From: Adiantum capillus-veneris
Lineage: Eukaryota; Streptophyta; Polypodiopsida; Polypodiales; Pteridaceae
NCBI GenBank assembly: GCA_014529385.2
Contig: CM043969.1
Coordinates: 33,802,446-33,866,445, forward strand
Direction of reading: 5' to 3'
DNA length: 64,000 bases
In this document: piece after piece, positions 45,073 to 57,562 of the stretch
Layout of the letters: every line of letters begins with the position of its first letter
Numbering within the stretch: the stretch's first letter is position 1
Made by a program: the position numbers and the translations under genes
The notes under the pieces: model-generated
Seen by the model: the letters and a program-made list of their open reading frames with translations, nothing else
What the model was told of the DNA's origin: nothing
The model's database searches: none

Positions 45073-47900
45073 TGTCATTATATTAAGAAGAAAAATGTGT
45101 TAAGGTCCACCACTTGTCCAACCTATAAGGTTATATCTTAAATGGTATCCTTTTTCGCCACTTGAAATGCCCATGATATGTTTTGACATGGGAGTTTCAT
45201 TCCAAGATCCACTGCTTGTCCAAGCTAATTATATTCAAACATAGAGAGAAACAAAGGTCCACGACTTGTCCAAGCTAGGCTCCATTGAAACGTGGAGAGA
45301 AGGAAAATCCACCATTTCTCCTAGATAGGCTCCATTAAAACAAGGAGAGAAGTAAGTTCCACCATGTCTCCAAGATGTTAGGCTCCATTGAAATACCCAA
45401 AACCCATGATATTTTGTACATGGGGGATTTACATTCAATGTCAACCACTTGTCCAACCTATTATCCCTAGTAGGTTTGGTCTCACCATTCAAAACTTGTC
45501 CACTCTATGTCATTATATTAAGAGGAATTGGGTGTTAAGGTCCACCACTTGTCCAACCTATAAGGCTATATCTTGAATGGTATTTTTTCTCACCACTTGT
45601 AATTCCCATGACATGCTTTACATGGGGGTTTTGTTCCAAGGTTCACCACTTGTTCAAGCTAATTCTATTGAAACATAGAGAGAAACAAAGGTCTACCACT
45701 TGTCTAAGCTAGGCTCCATTGAAAATGGACCTTAATACCAAATTATTCCTAGTAGCATGAGTGATATTTTGTACATGGGGGGTTTGCATTCAAGATCCAC
45801 CACTTGTCCAACCTATTTTTCCTAGTAGGTTTGGTCGCAAGATTCACCACTTGTCCACTCTATGTCATTATATTCAGAATAATTGGGTGTTAAGGTCCAC
45901 CACTTGTCCAACCTATAATGTTATATCTTGAATTGTATTTTTTCTCACCACTTGTAATGCCCATGACATGCTTTACATGGGGGTTTTGTTCCAAGGTCCA
46001 CCACTTGTCCAAGCTAACTCTATTGAAACATAGAGAGAAACAAAGGTCCACCACTTTTCCAAGCTAGGCTCCATAGAAACATGGACCTTAATACCAAATT
46101 ATTCCTAGTAGCATGAGTGATATTTTGTACATGGGGGGTTTACATTCAAGGTCCACCACTTGTCCAACCTATTTCCCCTAGTAGGTTAATTTGGTCCCAA
46201 GGTTCACCACTTGCCCGCTCTATGTCATTATATTAAGAATAGTTGGGTGTTAAGGGCCACCACTTGTCCAACCTATAAAGTTATATATTAAATGGTATTT
46301 TTTCTCACCACTTGTAGTGCCCATGATATGTTTTACATGGGGGTTTTGTTCCAAGGTCCATCACTTTTCCAAGCTAACTCTATTCAAACATAGAGAGAAA
46401 CAAAGATCCACCACTTGTCCAAGCTAGGCTCCATTGAAACATGGAGAGAATGATGCTCCACCATTTATCCAATATAGGCTCCATTGAAACATGGAGAGAA
46501 GCAAGCTTCACCATGTTTCCAAGTTAGGCTCCATTGAAACACTCTAGGGGGTTTTATTTCAAGGCCCACCACTTGTTTAAACTATAATCCCTAGTAGCAT
46601 GAGTGGTTTGGTTTCAAGATTCACCACTTGTACACTCTATGTCATTATATTAAGAAGAAAAATGTGTTAAGGTCCACCACTTGTCCAACCTATAAGGTTA
46701 TATCTTAAATGGTATCCTTTTTCGCCACTTGAAATGCCCATGATATGTTTTGACATGGGAGTTTCATTCCAAGATCCACCGCTTGTCCAAGCTAATTATA
46801 TTCAAACATAGAGAGAAACAAAGGTCCACGACTTGTCCAAGCTAGGCTCCATTGAAACGTGGAGAGAAGGAAAATCCACCATTTCTCCTAGATAGGCTCC
46901 ATTAAAACAAGGAGAGAAGTAAGTTCCACCATGTCTCCAAGATGTTAGGCTCCATTGAAATACCCAAAACCCATGATATTTTGTACATGGGGGATTTACA
47001 TTCAATGTCAACCACTTGTCCAACCTATTATCCCTAGTAGGTTTGGTCTCACCATTCAAAACTTGTCCACTCTATGTCATTATATTAAGAGGAATTGGGT
47101 GTTAAGGTCCACCACTTGTCCAACCTATAAGGCTATATCTTGAATGGTATTTTTTCTCACCACTTGTAATTCCCATGACATGCTTTACATGGGGGTTTTG
47201 TTCCAAGGTTCACCACTTGTTCAAGCTAATTCTATTGAAACATAGAGAGAAACAAAGGTCTACCACTTGTCTAAGCTAGGCTCCATTGAAAATGGACCTT
47301 AATACCAAATTATTCCTAGTAGCATGAGTGATATTTTGTACATGGGGGGTTTGCATTCAAGATCCACCACTTGTCCAACCTATTTTTCCTAGTAGGTTTG
47401 GTCGCAAGATTCACCACTTGTCCACTCTATGTCATTATATTCAGAATAATTGGGTGTTAAGGTCCACCACTTTTCCAACCTATAAGGTTATATATTGAAC
47501 GGTATTTTTTCTCACCACTTGTAATGTCCATGATATGTTTTACATGGGGGTTTTTTTCCAAGGTCCACCACTTGTCCAAGATAACTCTATTCAAACATAG
47601 AGAGAAACAAAGGTCCACCACTTGTCCAAGCTAAGCTCCATTGAAACATGGAGAGAATGATGCTCCACCATTTATCCAAGATAGGCTCCATTGAAACATG
47701 GAGAGAAGTAAGCTCCACCATGTCTCCAAGATGCTAGGCTCCATTGAAATACCCAAAACCCATGATATTTAATTTGTACATGGGGGGTTTACAATCAAGG
47801 TCCACCACTTTTCCAACCTATTATCCCTAGTAGCATGAGTGGTTTGGTCTCAGGATTCACCACTTGTCCACTCTATATCATTATATTAAGAAAAATTGGG
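45073..47900. repeat. Minisatellite array with 1567-bp-offset duplication
   Basis: Irregular tandem repeats around TCCACCACTTGTCCAAGCTA, GGCTCCATTGAAACATGGAG and TTATATCTTGAATGGTAT, with a ~50-bp pattern inside a longer higher-order unit. The ~835 bp from 45073 recurs at 46640 with about one or two differences, which makes two frames of 85 and 62 codons appear twice identically. Those frames are not genes. Confidence 0.88.
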
Positions 47901-48179
47901 TTTCCATATCTAAATGGATCTTTGCTTGGATAAGTGGTAGACCTTGAAACCTAAATACCCATTCTACACTACTGCATTGGTTAAGCCTTATGCACTTCAA
48001 GCATACCTTTAACAACAAGTAGTAGTTATTAGTTGACTTAAATCTAGTTGAACTCCATGGTATTGAGACTAAGAGAGAGTGTAGCATAAAAAAGGGTCAA
48101 GCTTTTAATTTGACTTTCTTTCTATTAATGAGTAGATCATAGATGGATTTTGGTATCTAATACAACCTTAGGGTAGAAA

Positions 48180-49000
48180 ATGTAAAAATCATGTCTATTG
48201 TTGTGTTTGCATTAAGTGTTCTTGTTCTTTAATTTCAGAATCATTACAGAAAAATGGATTGGCTATATGCTGGCATAAATTGAAGGAAACTATTGAATTA
48301 CCCATCCAACCTCATCCAAGACCTTTTCCAAGGAATCAACCACCTCCTTATCACCTACCACTTGCTTTCAAGGACATCAGAAGAGTACTTATCTTGGATC
48401 TAGAGGGGTTACTTCTCAAGACAATTGAAATGAAACATGGAGATTCTATGCCAGCTTGGGCTCAACACATGCGACTTGTGGAGGATAAAGATGAAGTTTA
48501 TCATGTGGTGCGATTAGACGCACAAAGTTTTTTGGATTTTTGTGCTGATCTATGGATATGGAGTTGCTATAACTTAACAAGGGTGCAACGCATCACACAA
48601 AAATGTTTTCTTGAGAAGTATACCAAGTTCAAGGTGTTTATGAGTAACAAAAATTGCCAAAATTCAAATATCATGCTAGGATTTACAAGGGTTTATCACA
48701 AAAATTTGAGTGATATTTGAGGATTTGGATGCAAAAAATACCTTAATTTTTTATGACACTCCATATAGGGTGATGTGGAACATGCCAGGGACATATTTTA
48801 TATTTACAAATATGTGGAGGAAAACTTCCGAGCAACTTCAAAACTTCTTGCAAAGAACAATAATTCCATGGTTGGTAGGATGGTTGTATGCAAGAGATAA
48901 GAGAGTCTATACATACAACACAATTGTAAATCAGTACAGTGATTCTGAGACAAATTATGCCCTTGGTGTGTACTTGTCAACACGAAAGCATTGAATAAAT
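48180..49000 (+). pseudogene. Captured FCP1/NLI-type CTD phosphatase-like fragment
   Basis: The product carries RRVLILDLEGLLLKTIEMK, then AQSFLDFCADLWIWSCYNLT, then (after a frame change near 48712) DLDAKNTLIFYDTPYRVMWN and TYFIFTNMWR. This matches the HAD-type catalytic domain of FCP1/NLI-interacting-factor phosphatases: D-L-D-G-x-L, FLDFC...WSS, LLIDDSPYK, NPPxTAIF. The second catalytic Asp is Glu here (DLEGLL). A CTTTAATTTCAG acceptor-like site precedes it at 48238. It is on the plus strand, opposite to TNP2. Likely a host gene fragment moved into the CACTA. Confidence 0.7.
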
Positions 49001-49745
49001 ATAGCCATAAGATGCTTTCTTTATTCTAGTGTGTATCTTTCAACATTTGTATAATTTGATATAGTCTATTTTTAAAAAAACAAAGGTGTGTCAATTTTAT
49101 GAACACTTCAATGGAGTGCACCCTACTCTGAGGGGACTTCAATGTACTATTGGAGTGCATCCTATTGTAAGGGGACTCTAATGTATTGCTAGAGTGCACC
49201 CAAATTTTTGGGGACTCATTTTTTATTTGATTGGGGCCTATGTTGGATCATATAGTAAAAGAAATTCATTTTTTGTCAATTCATCTCGAGGTTGCATTTA
49301 TTTGTAACTAGGAGAGAATTGATGTATGATGTCAAAATAAAACTTGTAAGTGTGGATTAGAGAATTCATGGACTTTAAATATGTGAGAGGGATCTTTTTC
49401 TTGGGCACAAATATTTGCTTCAAGAATTTTATCATTACATCTTTTATGTAAAAGAGTTTTAGAACCTAAAAGACTTTGAAAAGAAAACTATGGAATCTAA
49501 GTGCATGTATTCTTGAATGGCTTGAAAGTTGATGTATACATGCATATCGCCTTGATGAAGTTTTAGATCTAACAAGATGCAAAGATAGAATTCTTGGACG
49601 TTACCTTTGTCAATTTGGTATGAAATAACATATTTAACTTTATTTTCTTATGGGTGGAAAATATATTATTATGTGCATTTGGAACCTAGTTGCTTGACCT
49701 TCAAACCAAGATTCCTATGTTATTTTTTCATATACTTTTTTGTAA
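49001..49745. other. No recognisable gene
   Basis: AT-rich sequence following the phosphatase fragment; a weak GGAGTGCAYCCTA repeat at 49110-49200. It could be 3' flank of the captured gene. Confidence 0.45.
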
Positions 49746-51400
49746 TGGATTAAGATTGTGGATACAAGGTCCACCACTTGTTCAAGCTAGATCTAAGAAA
49801 GTATATATAATGAGTCTTCAAACTAGTAAACCAAGGGAAGAGAGACGCAGGGTCCATCACTTGTCTAAGCTCATCTCTAGACAACATAGAGAGCTGTTAG
49901 GTCTACTAATTGTCTAATATAGGCATGGAGAAATGATAGAAGGTTGATCCACTTGTCCAACCTATCATCTCTATAAAAATGGGAGGTTTGGCCTTAAGAT
50001 TCACCATGTAACCAACTTATACTTCATTGTATTATGAAGAGTAGAAAAGAAAAGATCCACCATTTGTCTAAGGTAGTTCCAAAATCAACATGGAGAGAAG
50101 CAAGCTTCACCATTTGTCCAAGATAGGTTCCATTAAAACATGGAAAATATCATATATGTTGTACATGGAAGCTTTTTTCCAAGGTCCACCACTTTTCCAA
50201 GCTAGGATCCATTAAAACATGTATAGAAACAAGGCTCCACCACTAGTCCAACCTTTAGAGCTGCAAAGTGTACCGGTTGTCTAAACTAGGCATGGGAAAA
50301 TAATAGAAGGTCCGCCACTTATCCAATATATTATCTCGAATAGCATGGGAGGTTTGGTCTCAAGATTTAGGAATTGGCTTACCTATATTTCATTGTATTA
50401 TGATGAATTTGGTTTTAAGGTCAACTACTTATCCAAGCTATAAGTTTATATCTTGAATCATAATACTTCCCATCACTTAGAAAACCAACGATATGTTGTA
50501 CATGAAGGGGTTTTTTACAAGGTCCACCACTTGTCCAAGATAGTTTCATTGAAACATGGATGAAGGCAAGCTCTACCATTTGTTAAAGCTAGACTCTATT
50601 GAAATCTAGAAAATCCATGCTATGTTGTACATGGGGTTTTTGTTTTGAGGTCCAACACTTGTCCAAGCTAAGCTCCATTGAAACATGGAGAGGAGAAATA
50701 CTCCACCACTTGTCCAAGCTAGGAAACATTGATAGTAGTTGGTTTAGTTTGAAGATCCACCATGTGTCTAAGCTAACTCTATTGAAACATAGAGAGAAGC
50801 AAATGTCCACCAATTGTCCAAGCTAGGCTCCATTGAAACATGGAGCGAAGCAAGCTCCACCATTTCTCCAAGATAGGCTCCATTGTAACATGGAGAGAAT
50901 CAAAGGTCCACCATTTCTCCAAGCTAAGCTCCAGTTATCCAACCTATAAGGTAATATCTTAAATGGTAATATTTCTAATCACTTGAAATACCCATGATAT
51001 GTTTTACATGGGGGTTTTGTTCCAAGGTCACCACTTGGCCAAGCTAACTCTATTGAAACATATAGAGAAGCAAAGGTCCACCACTTGTCCAAGCTAGTCT
51101 CCATTGAAACAAGGAGAGAAGCAAGATCCATCATTTATCCAAGATAGGCTAGCTTGGATAAGTGCACCTTGAAACCAACCTTCCTATGAGGCAATAGAGC
51201 ATATGCTACATATTTTATGTATGCCCCATTCCTCAAATTAATAAGTTCTAGATTAGAAGTGGACCTTGCTTGAATGTCACATGCAATAAAGTAAGGAAAC
51301 ATAGCCAAGTGGATTGTATTCCTCAATTGATCCTTGCTTTCACAAGTTGTGAACCTTGAGTCACTTTTACATTAACTTGGACAAGTGTGTGGACCTAGAA
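49746..51400. repeat. Second minisatellite block, more diverged
   Basis: The same TCCACCACTTGTCCAAGC and CTCCATTGAAACATGGAG motifs as at 45-48 kb, with more changes. Two blocks therefore bracket the phosphatase fragment. Confidence 0.85.
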
Positions 51401-52372
51401 ACCAAGCTCTCCATGTTGAGATAAGTTGTAGGTAGGACAATAGAACATAGACAACGATAATGGATGCAATATACTAGTCTCCTAATAATCCAATTGATTG
51501 AAACCATGGAATTTTAGTTGTTTTCATGTGTACTGTATGTGCATAAAGTGAAATGAGACCTTAAGAAAACTCAAATTTTTGACAAAATCTTGATATTTTG
51601 TACATGATATATTGAAAGTTGTCCAACCTGGGAATTGGGATTTTCCCACTTTACCTAATGGTCATAGTAAACACCATTGTCACATTCAAGCTACCGGACA
51701 TAATCTCATGTTGGCTGCAATGCACGGCTATCTTAGGAAAGTGAGGATGGTCATGCTCAACCTGATGCTCCTCTTGCCTACAAATTGGTCTCTTTCACGC
51801 TCTCCTCTCTTAAGGCCATAGATCCCTTCCTCATCCTCCTCTCTTCAAAATCATTCCTCTTCTATATCATCATCATCTTGCTTCCCTTATCCCCCACAAG
51901 AGTTGTGATGCTCACCAATTCCATCCTCTTTGGGAGAAGGAGGAGGGGTGGCATACAGTGGAAAGGGGAATGCAAGTACTCTTCTTGATCTTCATAGCCG
52001 TAGATGTTGGTTAACAACTTTTGGCATGTATATAGTAGTGGATATATGCATGGACATGTGCACATTAGAATGTAAACACATGCATGGGAAGCTTTGCCAA
52101 TGTGATATTGGGTTTCAAGTATGGAAATTGAGGAAAGCTTGCATGTATCAATCTGGTGATAAAAAAGAATGCATGATTGGTTTAAGGGCTTCTCATAGGA
52201 TGAGAAAAGAAATTGGGAAAGGGTTAGAATATGCCTTTTAAAGTGGTTCAAGAAGGTGATCCTTCACAAAGCTGCATGGAAACAATTCAATAGTCAGTGT
52301 ATGCAATGATATGAGTCTATTGTTAAATTTTGGTCAAGATTTAATGATGCTTGGATAGCTTGGAAAGATGTT

Positions 52373-52897
52373 GTGTTGCATGTGGAATCCATGTCTAAAG
52401 GGAAAATTTATTTTTCTTTTACAAATAGTCAAAGAATGCAGGTATTCACAAGATTACTACAGCCAACCCTGAAGATGAAAGTCCAAGAGAAATATTTGAA
52501 TCCCCTGTGTGAAGCATTGAAGATAGAGCTATGGAAAGCGATAAATTTGTGTGTTGCTATAGGCATGAATTACCCTTTGTCTATACCTGATATAGATAGT
52601 ATGGATGACCTTTATGTGCATGAATTCATGATTGCAAAAGCTCATGTTCAAAGGATAATAGTTTGGAGACATGTGCAAATGCCATATTCTTTAAACCAAT
52701 TACATAAAGTGTGTAATGTGGTTGTCGAGACCATATACATGCCTATGATGCAACACATCAAGGACACACCAGATAGATGTGAAAATTTGAGCACTAGCAT
52801 GGAAAGTGGATATGAGGAGAATGAAATTGAAGAGGATGAGGTGACCTCGATGGTGACACATCTAATGCTAGTGAGTGCTGGTGTACCTATGATGTAG
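52373..52897 (+). CDS. Unrecognised ORF, 174 codons
   Basis: A continuous frame with an ordinary amino-acid composition: VFTRLLQPTLKMKVQEKYLN, LWKAINLCVAIGMNYPLSIP, and an acidic end (EENEIEEDEVTSM). No family recognised. It continues in spirit to about 53100 (frames with EMVALYKEQ and acidic stretches). It lies within the CACTA on the plus strand like the phosphatase fragment, so it may be another captured exon. 51400-52370 contains further short frames without similarity. Confidence 0.35.
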   Translation: MLHVESMSKGKIYFSFTNSQRMQVFTRLLQPTLKMKVQEKYLNPLCEALKIELWKAINLCVAIGMNYPLSIPDIDSMDDLYVHEFMIAKAHVQRIIVWRHVQMPYSLNQLHKVCNVVVETIYMPMMQHIKDTPDRCENLSTSMESGYEENEIEEDEVTSMVTHLMLVSAGVPMM

Positions 52898-53149
52898 GTG
52901 ATGATGACATAGAGTTGAAAGATCCATCAATCAAGGAGATGGTAGCCTTGTACAAAGAGCAGTGTATGTTCTGGCAGGGAGGTTTGCAACAATAAGATAT
53001 GGATGCTTGTAATGGTGATGAGATGATGGGATATGGTCACCGCTTTTCTAAACCAAATGGAGATGATGTAGGAGAGAGTGATGCTTTGTTGGATGATTTG
53101 GCCTTGGGTACATGTGCTTTACCAAAGTATGATAGCCCCCTGTGATTAG

Positions 53150-53400
53150 GCTACCAATTGTATTTTAGCCATGTTCTAGCATTCATGTAGGTCTTGCAAT
53201 AATAAGGTACATCCCACACAATAGAAGGCCACCAAAAGACTACTCTAAGAACATGAAAAAACACTTGATCTTTACCCTGATGTCCGCTCACATCATGACA
53301 CTGCTCCAAAACCATACCAATTGTCTCTTTGTAAAGCACCATTATCAACACTCTATCTCAACTGTATGCCATCTCGAGGAGGCCACCTAAGAAAAATGTA
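53150..53400 (-). pseudogene. Gypsy integrase zinc-binding fragment
   Basis: The product reads CHDVSGHQGKDQVFFHVLRV, VFWWPSIVWDVPYYCKTYMN, the H-x-H...C-x-x-C segment of gypsy integrases (usually HD..GH.G..KT...), here with the first Cys retained and the second replaced by Met. A short degraded insert. Confidence 0.6.
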
Positions 53401-53565
53401 ATCTATCACGTGAGTTCAACAAAAGGGTATTTAAACTGCTTGAAACTTACATAAGGATTCTATTTTTTCAAATTTGGAAAAAAAAATTTAGAGATTTTAA
53501 AAGAAAAGGGCACATTATATTCCTAAAATAATTCACAGATGAGGGGTTTTACAAAAATGTGTTCA

Positions 53566-54300
53566 CTACAACAAAAAAAGGTGCCTTCGACGCATATTTG
53601 GACGCAATCCGTTGAAAAGTGCATCGAAATACCTGTCCTTGTAAAAACGTTGAAATATGCATCGATATACGTGTTGAAAGGCATTGTTTTTGACGTGTAT
53701 TTTGACGTCCCTATCGACGCGTATTTCAACGACCATAACAGAAAAAAAAATTCTTGGGCAGAGGAAAGGCAACTTGGGCTATGCCCAGTGAAAAGATGGA
53801 CACAGCCACAGCCAGACTGCCTGTACTCTGCCCAAGAAAGCGAGCAGCACCAAAATCAATCGTGCTGCCGTAGAAATTTCGGCAGAGTTCCCTTCGTTTT
53901 AACATAACCTTTCAAAAAAAACCATATGTATACGCCTCCTACATGATATCCATGTAGGATCTCACATGAGATTTAAGGCAAATGAAAGAAATGAAACAAA
54001 CTTTGTGCAAAACCATAACCAAATTAAAACCATAACCATAACGAACTTCATATATACACTACAACATAACATGAAGATATCGACGCATCATATATCGACG
54101 GCCATGTCTTTCCACGCATATATCGACGGAATTAGAGCACGTCGATATAGGCATCTATATACGCGTCGCAATGAGCATCGATATACGCATGGAAAGGCTT
54201 TATTTGACACGCTTATATCGACGCAGCCACCCACGGTTATATCGACGCTCATTGCGACGCTAAAAAATTTGGGGGAAAAAAAAAAACCCGTGCGCGCAGG
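53566..54300 (+). mobile_element. Two extra CACTA-type left ends
   Basis: CACTACAACAAAAAAAGG at 53566 and CACTACAACATAAC at 54058 are both CACTA starts in the same orientation. Each is followed by short repeats of CGACGCATAT/ATATCGACGC type, a slightly different motif from the GCGTCGCTAT of the main ends. No partner ends were seen in the window. They indicate that other CACTA copies were inserted into, or recombined with, the large element. Confidence 0.6.
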
Positions 54301-54411
54301 GGCCATTTTCGCCTACTTAAATCGTGGCCGAAACCTGCTGCGCAGGTATTATGTCACTCTCCCACCCCAACCCCTCTCTCTCTCTCTACATCTTGTGTGT
54401 GTGTGTGTGTG

Positions 54412-54415
<4 letters not shown>

Positions 54416-54466
<51 letters not shown>

Positions 54467-54480
54467 AGTGTATGTGTGTG

Positions 54481-54522
<42 letters not shown>
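54416..54522. repeat. Two (GA)n microsatellites
   Basis: GA runs at about 54416-54465 and 54484-54522, separated by a GT-rich spacer. Confidence 0.95.
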
Positions 54523-54526
<4 letters not shown>

Positions 54527-54689
54527 AATGTATGCGTGTAGGAAATTAAAATTAAAGAAAGAAAAATTAAAGAGAGAAATGAAATGAAATGTTATATGAA
54601 CGTCTTTGAAAGGCCAAAGTGACCTATGAGACAAGAAAGTTACAATGTGGTGGATCTGATACAAAGTCAGAGTAAAAAGATGACAAAAT

Positions 54690-55000
54690 GACAAAATAAA
54701 ATATTATGGAATCCTAAACTGCTGGGTGTGGACTAAACGGCTAAAATAGCTAGCTGGGATAGGTAGATCATAGGAGATCCAGCATCTGTCCTTGGCGGAT
54801 CTCATCAATCTCCTCCATGGTCAGTAGTCTAATCGAGCGTTGTGCATGTCGAGCCAAAGTGACCTGGATCGTCTGATGCAGCCTATGACTTCATTTGACC
54901 AGCTCAAAATACATTCGAAGCTCAACTCTCACCTTTAGACATGAAAGTCCTCTAGGGAGCAACAACAGCGCCGTCGTTGCTCTTAGAGACAAGCTTCCTC
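54690..55000 (-). pseudogene. Possible end of a second CACTA gene copy
   Basis: The minus strand can be read as RLHQTIQVTLARHAQRSIRL and MEEIDEIRQGQMLDLL with a stop. Its position just inside the CACTA left end at 54058 parallels the second gene at 41.1-42.1 kb. No strong motif; weak. Confidence 0.25.
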
Positions 55001-55028
55001 CTCAAAAAAGGTTGGGCGGGGGCATATA

Positions 55029-55490
55029 ACAAGCCGTAGGTCAAACAGATAGAAGAAACGCTCAAAATAAAAGCCGTTTTTGAAGTCCGGTTGGGTTTTT
55101 CTATGGAAAAACGCAAACGGACTTCTCATAAACGGCTTCTACTTCGTAGGTCAAATCCGGTTGCGTTTTTCTATAGAAAAATGCAAACGAGCTTCGGAAA
55201 TGGCTTCTATGCCTATCGAAACCATCCGTAGTCCATTAGGTAGTCTTAAGGCAATGTCAAGAGCGTGTATGGAAAGCCGTAGGTCAAACAGACAGAAGAA
55301 ACGTCAAATACACAAGCCGTAGGTCAAATCCGGTTGCGTTTTTCTATGGAAAAACGCAAACGGTCTTCGGAAATGGCTTCTATGCCTACCGAAACCATCT
55401 GTAGTTCATTAAGTAGTCTTAAATCAATGTCAAGAACGCGTATGGAAAGCCGTAGGTCAAATGGATAGAAGAAATGCGAAATACACAAGC
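55029..55490. repeat. ~173-bp tandem repeats (GCCGTAGGTCAAA...)
   Basis: GTAGGTCAAATCCGGTTG recurs at about 55145 and 55318 (period 173), and GCCGTAGGTCAAA also near 55030, 55276 and 55449. Lies directly downstream of the right TNP2 exon and replaces the rest of that gene. Confidence 0.8.
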
Positions 55491-55581
55491 AAGATCGAAT
55501 GGTCTCTTTTACTTTGTGTTCTTGGGCTCCTGTGAAAATCCATGGTGCTTTAGGGAGTTTTATCGATCCATCAGACGCTGT

Positions 55582-57446
55582 TTACGGCCAATATTGCTCC
55601 ATACGATCCACATTTCTAAGGTCAACTCTGGCTCCCAAAGTATCTTTCTTGCCGGTCAGATGGTCCCATAGTAGATTACCCACATTCTTGAATATGTGCA
55701 TTGGATCGAGCAAGTGATTGATCATGAGTCGGGGCCAGTATGGTAACTCGTACCATAGAGATAGTCTCTTCATCCCTGGAGGCAATCCGTCATCGCACAT
55801 CTCCTTCTGCTCTAACCATGCTTGTGCAGACATCCTTGGTGGCTCTCTTCCCAAAAAGCCATCGCGTAACACATGATTCTCTGGAAGATACGCTTGATGA
55901 CCTTCGTAGATTTGCTTCTTCAGTGAGGGCGCCCTACGTGCATTCAGTCTAGGTCCATATGTGACACATGCTCTGTATCCGCTTGTTTGAAGCCCTGCAT
56001 GTATACACATGATAATAGATCAACTATGGGAAAAAACAAGATTTATAGTGTCTGAGTGAGGAGTGTCAATAGATCACCTGAGCATTCTGTTAGCCCGGGA
56101 TAGTCATGCATGGTCCACATTAGAATGCCTCTGATCAAAGCATTCCGTCGTCCTGTGTGTCGGCTCATATCCACCACCTCTATGCCAATCCACAATTGTT
56201 GTAGCTCTTCCAATAGTGGACAAAGATACACATCCATATTCTCCACTTTATATCGCCCTGGCACAATCAAGCTTAGCCATAGGTGCCCCTTCTTCGTAGT
56301 CAACCACGGGGGAATGTTGTAGTTGACGATGACAACGGGCCATACACTGTAAGATGTTGATCTTTGACCAAATGGATTTACGCTATCCATAGCCAGGCCT
56401 AAGCGCAAATTTCGAGCTTCCCTGGCAAAATCCGACCATGTTCCATCTATATGTTTCTAGGCTGCGCAATCTGCAGGAATTTGTAGCACACCATCCGAAG
56501 ATTTATTCTCCTCATGCCATGATGCTAGGGCGGCCATGGACTTACATTCGAAGAAATGCTTGATGCGAGGAAGCAGAGGAAAATGTCGCAAAACCTTTTG
56601 TGGAATTTTTGTCCCGTGGAGATCTACTCGATATCTTTCGGAATCACATTTCGGACACTTCTCCATGTCTATGTATTCCCCTCTGAAAAGAATGCTGTCA
56701 TTAGGACAAGCGTGGATAGAATTGTAATCCATCCCCAAGTTTCGCAAAATCTTTCTTGCTTCATCTCGGGAATCTGGCATCACATTGTCAGCTGGTAGTA
56801 TGTGCTCTTTAAGCAATCTACACAACATAAAAATACGATACAGTCGTGTAAAAATCTATCAGATCATTATACATTTAGAGTTTTATTAAAGTAAACTAAT
56901 TGTAATAGATCACCTGAAAAGCGCTGTGACGCTAGTGTCACTCCATCCAAACTTTGCCTGCATGTTGAGAAGAACCAGGAGTGCTTTCAATCTAGACATA
57001 CGTGCTCCATTATACAATGGCGTATCGGCTTCACTTTTCATATCATCATAGATAAGCCTTTCTGAATCCATGATCGTCTCGATCATTTCATGAATCTCGG
57101 GCTCAAACATTGCCTCGTTGGGAATGTGCTCTGCATGATCATCCCCCAAGCTGTCAGAGGCTACATCTTGTGGCCTCACATATGCTGCTTGACCAAAGCG
57201 CCTGCGAACACGTCTATTGGGTTGCAAGATTGCTGATTGTTGGCCAGCGTCAGAGTCCGACGAGTTATAATTGGCAAGAACTCGATCTATAATAGATGGA
57301 TCGAACTCGCCAAATTCCCGAACGTGCTGCAAAGAAACACGTCTTGTCCGTCGCACAGCATGCTTGCATTGATTACAAGGACATAAGACCCTCGTTGAGA
57401 GATAGGTGTTTCGGTTGGACGGTCCCACATCCTCGTCACTACTCAT
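55582..57446 (-). pseudogene. TNP2-like CACTA transposase, N-terminal two-thirds (right copy)
   Basis: Three exons on the minus strand: 57446-56914, 56817-56078 and 55994-55582, with GT-AG introns. Exon 1 begins MSSDEDVGPSNRNTYLS and has CPCNQCKH and AKFGWSDTSVTALF. Exon 2 has RLLKEHILPADNVMPDSRDE, YNSIHACPNDSILF, MEKCPKCDSERYR, LGLAMDSVNPFG, SYSVWPVVIVNYNIPPWL, WTMHDYPGLTECSG. Exon 3 has ELPYWPRLMINHLLDPMHIF. All are signatures of TNP2, which cuts and joins the element ends. An in-frame TAG (56457-56459) sits where the family has Trp before KHID. After 55582 the gene runs into tandem repeats instead of the C-terminal half. Confidence 0.9.
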
Positions 57447-57508
57447 AATGAGGATAAAAATCTTATAACCTGGACAACAAATTTAATATTCTATTGGCAT
57501 TCTTCGTC

Positions 57509-57511
<3 letters not shown>

Positions 57512-57559
<48 letters not shown>
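57512..57559. repeat. (CT)n microsatellite upstream of TNP2
   Basis: CT run about 70 bp before the transposase start (minus strand GA). Could be part of its 5' leader or promoter. Confidence 0.95.

Positions 57560-57562
<3 letters not shown>

Noticed and set aside
45235-45576. ORFs repeated identically at 46802 and 46955
   Set aside because: They are readings of the minisatellite with an identical offset; the repeats explain the openness.
46300-46325. CTTGTAGTG as a CACTA right end
   Set aside because: It is a one-base variant of the minisatellite unit CACTTGTAATG and lacks subterminal repeats.
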